Source of the DNA: Cellulomonas sp. NTE-D12
Lineage (GTDB): Bacteria > Actinomycetota > Actinomycetes > Actinomycetales > Cellulomonadaceae
Assembly (NCBI RefSeq): GCF_027923705.1
Contig: NZ_AP026442.1
Location: forward strand, 1,674,001-1,738,000
DNA length: 64,000 bases
Direction: 5' to 3'
Part shown: piece after piece, positions 50,102-59,300 of the stretch
Numbering within the stretch: the stretch's first letter is position 1
Layout of the letters: every line of letters begins with the position of its first letter
The notes under the pieces: model-generated
Databases searched by the model: none
Told to the model about the DNA's origin: nothing
What the model saw: only the letters and a program-made list of their open reading frames with translations
Program-made: the position numbers and the translations under genes

Positions 50102-51337
50102 CTACTCATCGGCGCTTGAGAAGAGGCGCATCACCTCCTGCCAGGCAAGAGACTCCGTGGACCATGCGTCTACGTCGCGTCCGGCAGCGAGGGTTGCGCA
50201 GTTCACGGCGTACGACGTAAGAGTCTGCGAGACTTCGCCCCGGCCGGCAGCTAGATGCCCTAGCGCGCCCTTCAGCAATGCGTACTGTGAAGGCGTTGCA
50301 GCATCCAGAAGTAGTTCGTCAGCGATTCTCACCATCTCGGTCGCTGCCGAGATTAGCTCTTCTTTGGCAGCTATAGCTGACGCATAGGCACCGAGAACTT
50401 CAGCCTCGATGATGACGGCAAGATGGCGGCCAGCGTGGACCTGGAGATCGACGCATTGAAAAGGCACAAGTGTTTGGCCAAATCTACTCGATACCCGCCG
50501 AGCGCCTTTTACTACCGCTCTCACGTTGCCGTGGTTGCGCGTGAGCATGGTCACTAGAGAATCGGCCTCACCGAGCTCCGCGACGCGGAGAATGACAGCC
50601 TCGTCTCGATACCGCGACTTCTCCGCCCTGTCCGGCGAAGGTCGCGCCGGCTTCAACGGGCGGTCGAAAAGCTCCGCCTCGGCTTCGAAGCGGGAGTCAT
50701 CGTCGCGGGGATACGTCTCAGTCGGATCTAGATACACCCCCGGGAATAACGAGGCGCGGATCCATGCGACATCGACCAATTCCGGAAGCTGACGCGCGCC
50801 ATAAGCCTGCAGGTATTCCAAGTCGTGAAACCGATCCGGCCGGCTCTGGCGGAGCATTCGTATCGATCGCCAACTGGATGGCCAACGTTGTGCCACCCGG
50901 AGGCTGTACTCAAGGGCAGTCGAGAAGATGAAAAGGTCTTCCCGAACCGCCGGATCGGGAACGCGATGGGATCCAGCGAATGCAGATGCCACGCTCCCGG
51001 TCCATCGCCGCCACTCCGCGTCGTTGGATCCGACCACGAGATCGAGGTAAGCCACCGTCCCAACCGACAGTCCTGTCCACGATGACAACACCGCTCGACG
51101 CAATTCCTTCTGATACTCACCATGATTGGGGCCATTAATCGCATCCTGGCGGGCTGCGTCAAGCAACAGATTCCAACGATGCGCCTCTACATGAAAATAG
51201 CTGCCGACGACCCTCTCGGGATCCGCGTACGGCGAGTACCGTGTCGGCAGCCACTCGTCGAGCTGCGCAGTGGTTGAGTATATGAGATTTCGGAAATTCT
51301 CAAGCTCTAGCGCTATCACGTCGTCGCTCAACTCCAT
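50102..51337 (-). CDS. Fusion protein: unknown helical domain plus RecO-like domain
   Basis: A 411-residue protein. Residues 1-240 are mostly helical (ENFRNLIYSTTAQLDEWLP, WRRWTGSVASAFAG, WPSSWRSIRMLRQ) and unlike anything I know. Residues 241-390 read as a RecO protein: YRDEAVILRVAELGEADSLV, RNHGNVRAVVKGARR, SSRFGQTLVPFQCVDLQV, then a helical tail. RecO's OB fold and helical region bind DNA and RecR/SSB. No CxxC zinc pair is present. The usual chromosomal RecO stands alone, so the fusion is unusual. Its start overlaps the hydrolase gene by 10 bp. I infer a DNA-sensing role, possibly antiphage. Confidence 0.65.
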   Translation of the reverse strand: MELSDDVIALELENFRNLIYSTTAQLDEWLPTRYSPYADPERVVGSYFHVEAHRWNLLLDAARQDAINGPNHGEYQKELRRAVLSSWTGLSVGTVAYLDLVVGSNDAEWRRWTGSVASAFAGSHRVPDPAVREDLFIFSTALEYSLRVAQRWPSSWRSIRMLRQSRPDRFHDLEYLQAYGARQLPELVDVAWIRASLFPGVYLDPTETYPRDDDSRFEAEAELFDRPLKPARPSPDRAEKSRYRDEAVILRVAELGEADSLVTMLTRNHGNVRAVVKGARRVSSRFGQTLVPFQCVDLQVHAGRHLAVIIEAEVLGAYASAIAAKEELISAATEMVRIADELLLDAATPSQYALLKGALGHLAAGRGEVSQTLTSYAVNCATLAAGRDVDAWSTESLAWQEVMRLFSSADE

Positions 51338-52158
51338 GCGCGACCACCTTCAACAAATACGTACGGTAGATCATATTTCAATGTTGGTTTGCAGACTGAC
51401 CTGTGCGATTTTCCATCTGCTGCGTGGCTGTGGCGGTCCGTATCGTACCGCTCGGTGATCACAACGCGATCTGGGTTGGCCCACAACAGGTCTGCGCGAA
51501 GTGACTCGAAATGCCACTCGGTCACTGCCCGTTCCGTCCGTTGCCGCGTATTAGCGATGACTTGGGACCCCGGCTGTAGGTCGCTGTAGGCGGTAGCGGT
51601 CCTTAAGAGCATAGCGACGAACGGTCCGATTCCTGGTCCATAGGCAAGCGCAAGCCTTCCGGCTGGGCGAAATCCTGCGCTGGCCGGGCTGAATAGCCGA
51701 AGCTGCGCTTCAAGAAGCACCGGCGGCGCGCCGGTGCAGTTCGTACTATTGACCCATTCATCAGCGGCGTCAATAACGGCTCGGCGGATTATCAACCCAC
51801 CTAGTGAGTGACCCACAAGAACCAATTCGTCGTACTCTACGTTACTATTCGCAGGGTCACTGAACCGTGCAGCCGTGAAATTGACCGCGGGCGTCGGGTA
51901 GAAGTCTCGAATGTAGCGGCCGAGCCGCGCGGCCATAGCTGTGATGTCTTCCCTCGTCGAGTCGTACCCTATGAAGAGAAGGTCGGCTTCTTGCCACCAC
52001 TGGTCGTAATCAGGGCTCACCGCGAAGTCGCCCCAGCTCTTGATGATGTCGCCCCACCACCCGTGCAGGAATACCACGAGGCGTTTCGCCGTCGTCGTGG
52101 AGGCCAGTCCGTGGACCTGAAGTGGATGGCTGATGTGTGAGTAGATGTGCGCGGACAT
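51328..52158 (-). CDS. Alpha/beta-hydrolase (lipase/esterase-like)
   Basis: A 276-residue alpha/beta hydrolase. LVVFLHGWWGD (residues 27-37) is the oxyanion-hole strand, and LVLVGHSLGGLIIRRA has the nucleophile elbow with Ser118 in GHSLGG. No signal peptide is seen, so it acts inside the cell. It is the first gene of a two-gene operon with the RecO-like fusion, overlapping by 10 bp. Hydrolases of this fold act as membrane- or metabolite-degrading effectors in some defence systems; the present role is inference. GC is lower than in the conjugation genes. Confidence 0.72.
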   Translation of the reverse strand: MSAHIYSHISHPLQVHGLASTTTAKRLVVFLHGWWGDIIKSWGDFAVSPDYDQWWQEADLLFIGYDSTREDITAMAARLGRYIRDFYPTPAVNFTAARFSDPANSNVEYDELVLVGHSLGGLIIRRAVIDAADEWVNSTNCTGAPPVLLEAQLRLFSPASAGFRPAGRLALAYGPGIGPFVAMLLRTATAYSDLQPGSQVIANTRQRTERAVTEWHFESLRADLLWANPDRVVITERYDTDRHSHAADGKSHRSVCKPTLKYDLPYVFVEGGRAWS

Positions 52159-52675
52159 CGTCTAGCAGTCTAGGGGTCAATGGCACGACGGGCCGTGTGA
52201 CGCGCTCGGATCGTGACAGCTGGCGGAACCCCCCTGGGTGCATGGTCAGGACCCGCCGACTTGTAGGGGCTGCCTCGCCGCGCCAAGACCTCGTGAGCGC
52301 GGACCGTCGTGCTTGGTCGGCGTATTGATGCCGCCGGGCGATCGGGATGCGTCACTCCTTTGGCCGTAGCGCGCAACCGTGGTCCCGACGCGCCGAGGGT
52401 GTTCCGCCCGTCGGCAGCCGAGCGAGTGCCGGTGACGTACCGGATAGCGACTCTCGGTGCGCCCGACGCGCGGCGAGCGCTCGTGGACGGACGCCAGTTC
52501 TAGGACCGCCGCAGCCGCACCGCTCCGACGGTTCCGGCCGCGGTGACGACGACCGCTCCCGCGAGCCACGTGACGGCGCTTGCCGCGAGCATCTGCCGGG
52601 CTCGGTGCCACGTCGACGCGAGGGAGGCTCCGGCGACCACCACGCCGGAGCCGCGCGGACCCGACGGGCATCAGC
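52159..52675. other. Intergenic stretch with decayed coding debris
   Basis: No intact gene. On the minus strand, 52503-52640 reads as a membrane-protein tail (WLAGAVVVTAAGTVGAVRLRR then stop) without a start, probably the end of a lost gene. The first ~100 bp should hold the hydrolase promoter. Confidence 0.4.
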
Positions 52676-52765
52676 CCGGTGACGTTGCCGTACTACCTGA
52701 AGAGAGATGTTCACCGGACGCCGTTGCCTCCGACGTGCCGCTTCCACTGGCTTCGACGCCCCTAG
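52676..52765 (+). pseudogene. Tyrosine recombinase fragment
   Basis: The 29 codons PVTLPYYLKR... TFRFHWLR-like (here CRFHWLRRP then stop) match the catalytic box of the second integrase (61434-61515 region, PVTFSYYLKR and FRFHWLRH), and less well the first. It is a decayed piece of a third integrase, evidence of an older element or end inside this one. The 260 bp to the immunity gene has no other recognisable feature. Confidence 0.75.
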
Positions 52766-53028
52766 ATAGCGCGCACCGTCGTGTTCGGGCTCGAACTGAT
52801 CAGAATCATCCGACGGCACCAGGCGCGTCCGTATTGGCGGGCAAAGGAGGCCGAGACGCCTTGACTTCGCGTTCACGCTGTGGCCACTCGAGCACCGTCC
52901 GACCCGCAAGACGCTCGTCCCGGCGTTGGCGGTCGCTGCGGTTGTCTACCGGAACCACTGAGCTCCTCGAGCCACAGCAGCAAACCTGGCCATTGACCGC
53001 TGGGTTTGGAATTGTAGGTATTTCAAAC

Positions 53029-53388
53029 TCAGCGGGCTTCCTTCACCTGTTCGATTCGACGTCGATCGGGTCCGATGACACATCCAATGAGTTCGCCAGA
53101 TTCGGTCACTACGAGACTCGTCGAGACCCCGTTGTGGCTGAATGCGTAGAGATCGACTGACGCGCAGCTCGTTGTACGCAGCGCGCCGACAAGCGCATCG
53201 AGGCCGACTATGTCGTCGGGTTGTGACCGAAGGCGGCGGGTCTCAATGCGAAGCAACTCAGACGTGCTGGTGCGCGCATGCGGAACATCCTGCGGCCCCG
53301 CACTTCGAAGCTGCCTTGCCGCCAACTCGGCCGTACCTATGCGCGATTGGGCTTCAAGCGCCAGTTTGACTAGTTCTTCCTTGTTCAT
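53029..53388 (-). CDS. Putative immunity protein for the RHS toxin
   Basis: A 119-residue protein starting MNKEELVKLALEAQSRIG. The ATG overlaps the toxin stop (TGATG), the standard arrangement for a cognate immunity gene directly after an RHS/polymorphic toxin. It has no signal peptide, so it would act in the cytoplasm. I do not recognise the family; the role is inferred from position. Residues such as VDLYAFSHNGVSTSLVVTESGELIGCVIGPD suggest a small mixed alpha/beta fold. Confidence 0.7.
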   Translation of the reverse strand: MNKEELVKLALEAQSRIGTAELAARQLRSAGPQDVPHARTSTSELLRIETRRLRSQPDDIVGLDALVGALRTTSCASVDLYAFSHNGVSTSLVVTESGELIGCVIGPDRRRIEQVKEAR

Positions 53389-56300
53389 CACGGGTGAGGC
53401 TCCCACGGAAGGACGTCTGCGCCTGTAACGCGGCCCTTGATCAGCACTTCGCTCTCGTTGTAAACATCCGGCGAGGCCACGCGGCTGAAGCCTGCGTCAT
53501 CCGCGTTGGCTATTCGCATTACCACGCCCGGACCGTTGCCTTCTGACGCGATGTCTCGGGCGATCGACTCATCCGTCGTCCAGGAAGTGAACTCGCTCAG
53601 TGTGTTGCCCCCGTTGTGGAGTGAAGGGCTGGCGTGGCCTCCCCGGGGCTCGGCGATCCCCTTCGCAGCGTCTTGCAGACCCGGATGGTCCGCTGCCAAC
53701 CCTCGGTAGAGGAAGCTGCCCTCGTCTGCGGTCTCGGCAGCACGGGCTGCCTTGGCGACAGTCTTTCCTTCATCGGCAGCGTGAAGTACTTTGCCAAACG
53801 CGATAGCCTTGGCGCCGAACTCTACCAGCCCTGCGCCATCGATCGCGAATGATGTCGCTATTCCGATCCCCTGGCCCCATTTGTATGCAGCGGTGCAACT
53901 ATTGGCGGGGTCTTCTGTTTCGCCGTTGAGACCGTAGTTGATCAGCCTTCGGATCTGTTGGGTGCCGCCGAAGGTGATCGCGTCGCCGAAGGCGGCGATG
54001 CCGTCGCTGAAGTTGTCGAGCCAGTCGAGACCGAGTGGGTCGGTGAGTTGGAGGGGGTTGCCGGGTGTGTAGGCGTAGGGCTGGTGGGTGGTGGCCAGGA
54101 GGGGGTCGATGGTGAGGAACTGGCCAGTGGTGGGGTCGTAGTAGCGGGCTCGTAGGTAAAGCAGTCCGGTGGGGTCGGTGTACTGACCGGCGTAGCCGAA
54201 GGGAGTGACGGCCGAGACGGGCGCGTCGTTGATGTCGGTGGGGGTGCCGTAGGGGCTGTAATCGCTGTCGGCGACGACGTTCCCGGAGTGGTCGGTGACG
54301 CTTCGGACGGATCCGGTCTGGTCGGTGTGCAGGTAGTCGACGCTGTTGTCGGCGTTGACCTGGGCGAGGGGGGTGGACCCGACCCCGTAGACGTACTGGT
54401 GAGTGCCGTCAGAGAGCAGCTCGGGGACGGTGGCGGTGGAGTCCCAGACGAAGCGTTGGGTGCCGGCAGCGGTGGTCGTGGTGGACCGCAGCCCGGACGC
54501 CTCGTAGGTGTAGGTGCTGGTGGCGCCGGTCGGGTCGGTCAGGCTGGTGAGCTTGCCGGTCTGGTCGTAGGCGTAGGCGGTGGCCTGGTCGCCGGTGGTG
54601 GCGCCGGTGCGTTGCCCGAGCGCGTTGTAGGTGTAGCTGGTGACCTGCCCGGGGGTGCCGTCGGAGGCGGCCGCCGCGGTGCGGGTGGTGACCTGCCCGG
54701 CGCTGTCGTAGCCCAGGGTCGTGCCGTCGGGGAGCTGGGTGAGCTGGCCGGTGCTGGTGAACCCGTAGGCGCCGGTCTCGGTGCCGGTGACCTGGCCGAG
54801 CTGCCCCAGCGGGTCCCACGTGTAGGTGGACGTGGTGGTCGCCGTGGTGGGGGGTGCGCGCGGTCCGGTGGACCGGTCGGCGGTTTGGGAGGTCAGCTGC
54901 CCGGCGTTGTCGTAGGCGTAGGCGAGCTTGAGCAGCTGGGTGCCGGCGGAGGTGTCCGAGGTGATCGCGGTGGTCTGCCCGGCGGTGTCGTAGGCGTGGT
55001 GGGTGGCCACGCCGTTGGGGTAGGTGAGGGTGTCGACCTGCCCGTCCTTGGTCCAGGAGTACTGGTAGTCACCCCCGGTCCAGTCCGACACCTTCGTCAG
55101 CTGCCCCGCCGCGTCGTAGGAGTACCCGACCGTGTTCCCACCCGGGTAGGTCAGCGTGGCCAGCCGGCCACCGGCGGTCCAGGCGTAGCCGACGGTGGCC
55201 CCGTCGGTGGTGACCGTGGTCGGCCGCCCCGCGCCGTCATAGACGTAGGTCGTGCTCGAGGACCCCGACGTGGCAGTCGTCACCCGAGAGGCGGCGTCGT
55301 AAGCACGGGTGGTCGCCGGGGTGGTCCCCGAGTAGGTGGTCCCCGTCAGCCGCCCGAGCCGGTCGTAGGTGGACGTGGCCGTCCCGCCGTCGGGGTAAGT
55401 GACCGTGGCCTGGTGCCCGGCGGGGTCGTAGGCGTAGGCGGTGACCCGACCCGCAGTGTCGGTGGTGGTTTTCAGCCGGCCCGCGGCGTCGTAGGTGTAC
55501 TTGGTCACCGCCCCGGACGCGTCGGTGTAGGACGTCTGCCGACCCGCCGCGTCATAGCCCCAGGCCAGCGTGGATCCGTCGGCGCGAGTCACCTGGGTGG
55601 TGCGCCCCGCCTTGTCGTAGGCCGTGCTCACCGCCCGGCCCAGCGCGTCGGTCACCGTGACCGGCCGGCCGGCCTGGTCGTAGGTGGTAGTGGTCGCGTG
55701 CCCGTTCGGGTCGACGAATTTGGTAACCTGCCCCGCCGCGTCGTAGGTGTACGAGGTCGTGGCCCCCGACGGGGTGGTGGTCGAGACGACCTGGCCCAGC
55801 ACGTCGAACGTGCTGGTCGTCACCCGACCGTCCGCGTCCGTGCTCGACGTGCGGTTCCCCGCCGCGTCATAGGTGTAGCTGGTCACCCCACCGTCCGGGG
55901 CGGTGATCGTGGCCACCCGGCCGGCCTTGTCGTACGACCACTTCGTCACCGAGCCGTTCGGGTCGGTCGCGGTGAGGCGCTGACCGGCGGCGTCGTAGGT
56001 GAACGTGGTGACCTGCCCCAGCTGGTCGGTGCTCGAGGTCACGTTCCCCACCGCGTCATACCCCATCGCCGTGGTCGACCCGTACGGGTCCGTCGTCGAC
56101 AGGGGCCGGCCCGCCGGGTCGTAGGCGATCGTGGAGGTGTACTGGGCCGGGGCCGCACCCGTCACGTTCCCCCGCGGGTCCGTGGCCGACACCTGCCGGC
56201 CCACGGCATCGAACACCGCCGTGGTCACCGCACCGGTCGGGTCGGTGGTCGAGGCCAGGTACCCGTGCGCGTCGTAGGAGTACCGGGTCACGTTCCCCGT

Positions 56301-59300
56301 CGCGTCCGTCGCCGACGCGACCGTCCCGTCCGGGTTCACCGTGAACGAGGTCACCGCACCCGTCGGGTCCGTCTTGGACTGCAGGTTGCCGTGGCTGTCG
56401 TAGACGAACGTGGTGGTCTCACCGGCCGGGTTCGTCACCGTCAACGGCTCGTTGAACCCGTTGTACGTCATCGACGTCGTGCGACCCAACGGATCCGTCG
56501 CCGACAGCCGGTTCCCCGCGTCGTCATACGTGAACGTCGCGATACGACCAAGAGCATCAGTCTGCGACGTCACCTGATTCGTCGGCCCGTACGTGAAGTA
56601 CGTCGTGGCTTCCAGCGTTGTGCCGGCCGCCTTCGTCTCCGAGATGACCTGCCCGTTGACGTACCGCTCAACCGTCTTCGACCCATCCGGATCCGTGATC
56701 GTGGTCTGCCCGTCCCCGTACGCGAAGCTGGTGGTGCGCTCCAAGGCGTCGGTCTGGGAGACCACCCGCGACGCGGTGTCATACGCGTTCGTCGTCACGC
56801 CACCGTCCGCGGCCGTCATGGACACCATGCGGTGCAGCAGGTCATAGGCGTAGGACTGCACGCTCCCGTCGGGCGCCGTGACGGAGGTCAGGTCACCGTC
56901 GGAGGAGTAGCCGTAGCTGACGGTGCGCCCGGTGTTGTCCGCCGCTGAGGCGACGTGGGCACCGGACCAGGTCAAGGTAAGGCCGCGGCCGCGGTCGTCG
57001 CTCAGCGTGGTGACGTGCCCCGATGAGTCCCTGGTCAACGTCACGCCCTGCCCGTTTCGGTCCTCCATCCGGGCCAGGCGGCCGCTCGCATCGAACCGGT
57101 AGGTCTGGGTGGCCTTACGGACCAGGACGAAGGTGCCGTCAGGGTTCTGCTTGAGGGTCGCCTGCACTCGTGCCGGCGCGCTGTAGGTGCCGTCTGCTCC
57201 GCGCACGAAGTCCAATGAACTGCCGTTCTCCTGCGTGATCCGCAGCTCGGACGCGTTGCCGACGGTCGTGCCCGAGGCGCCAGCGGAGATGGCGATCTGC
57301 ATCTCGAGGCTGGAGGACCATCCGTAGCCGAACGCGCCGGCGACTGCGGAACGGCTGGCGCCGTACGAACGCACGACTGACAACGGCGCCCCCGAGCCCG
57401 TCACAGCAAGATCCGTGGTCGACTCCCAGAACTCACCGGTGCTGGTGTTCACCGGGTCGGCGTGGCAGCGGTCACTGCAGGCGACCGACGGGTTTGACCC
57501 GCCCGACGTCTCACCGGCAGACGTCGGACCAGTACCTGCCGAGCTCAGACGGCCGCTGATGGCGCGCACGTCGTTGGTGGGCAGGGTGTAGTTGCCGGGG
57601 GCGTCCTGGGCGACGTAGGCCACGTAGGTGTGGCCGCCTGGAGTGGTGCTTACGTTGTTGCTGACGGTGTTGCGTGAGGTGCCGCCGCAGGTGGACTGAT
57701 TGCAGACGGCGACCAGCCGGGCCGAGTCGTCGTAGATGCTCAGGTTGTAGGGGCCGTCCAGGGGTGCGGTGGCCGTAGCCGTGACGCTCACCCAGTTCGG
57801 AGTCGTCGTGGCCCTCACTTGAAGCGTGACCGAACCGTTCCATCCAATGTTGGTGACGTGCACGCTTCCCGAGGTGGCGCGTACGTCGTTGCTGGGCAGG
57901 GTGTAGTTGCCGGGGGCGTCCTGGGCGACGTAGGCCACGAAGTGCCGGGTGGCGTTGGTCGTGGTGCTGACGTTGTTGCTGGTGACGTTGCGTGAGGTGC
58001 CGCCGCAGGTGGACTGGTTGCAGGTCGCGATCAGCTGGTGGGAGTCGGCGTCGTAGATGCTCAGGTTGTAGGGGCCGTCCAGGGGTGCGTCGGCGGTGGC
58101 GGTGACGCTGGCCATGGTGTTGTGCACGTCGACCTGGGTGCGGGAGATCGTCAGCGAGACCGTCCCGGACCAGCCGGTGTTCGTCACCGCCACCGTGTTG
58201 GAGGTGGCGCGTACGTCGTTGCTGGGCAGGGTGTAGTTGCCGGGGGCGTCCTGGGCGACGTAGGCCACGAAGTGCCGGGTGGCGTTGGTCGTGGTGCTGA
58301 CGTTGTTGCTGGTGACGTTGCGTGAGGTGCCGCCGCAGGTGGACTGGTTGCAGGTCGCGATCAGCTGGTGGGAGTCGGCGTCGTAGATGCTCAGGTTGTA
58401 GGGGCCGTCCAGGGGTGCGTCGGCGGTGGCGGTGACGCTGGCCATGGTGTTGTGCACGTCGACCTGGGTGCGGGAGATCGTCAGCGAGACCGTCCCGGAC
58501 CAGCCGGTGTTCGTCACCGCCACCGTGTTGGAGGTGGCGCGTACGTCGTTGCTGGGCAGGGTGTAGTTGCCGGGGGCGTCCTGGGCGACGTAGGCCACGA
58601 AGTGCCGGGTGGCGTTGGTCGTGGTGCTGACGTTGTTGCTGGTGACGTTGCGTGAGGTGCCGCCGCAGGTGGACTGGTTGCAGGTCGCGATCAGCTGGTG
58701 GGAGTCGGCGTCGTAGATGCTCAGGTTGTAGGGGCCGTCCAGGGGTGCGTCGGCGGTGGCGGTGACGCTGGCCATGGTGTTGTGCACGTCGACCTGGGTG
58801 CGGGAGATCGTCAGCGAGACCGTCCCGGACCAGCCGGTGTTCGTCACCGCCACCGTGTTGGAGGTGGCGCGTACGTCGTTGCTGGGCAGGGTGTAGTTGC
58901 CGGGGGCGTCCTGGGCGACGTAGGCCACGAAGTGCCGGGTGGCGTTGGTCGTGGTGCTGACGTTGTTGCTGGTGACGTTGCGTGAGGTGCCGCCGCAGGT
59001 GGACTGGTTGCAGGTCGCGATCAGCTGGTGGGAGTCGGCGTCGTAGATGCTCAGGTTGTAGGGGCCGTCCAGGGGTGCGTCGGCGGTGGCGGTGACGCTG
59101 GCCATGGTGTTGTGCACGTCGACCTGGGTGCGGGAGATCGTCAGCGAGACCGTCCCGGACCAGCCGGTGTTCGTCACCGCCACCGTGTTGGAGGTGGCGC
59201 GTACGTCGTTGCTGGGCAGGGTGTAGTTGCCGGGGGCGTCCTGGGCGACGTAGGCCACGAAGTGCCGGGTGGCGTTGGTCGTGGTGCTGACGTTGTTGCT

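Noticed and set aside
54288..56948. An 886-codon plus-strand frame inside the RHS gene
   Set aside because: It mirrors the RHS repeat periodicity and has Val/Gly/Arg-rich composition; a shadow of the repeats.
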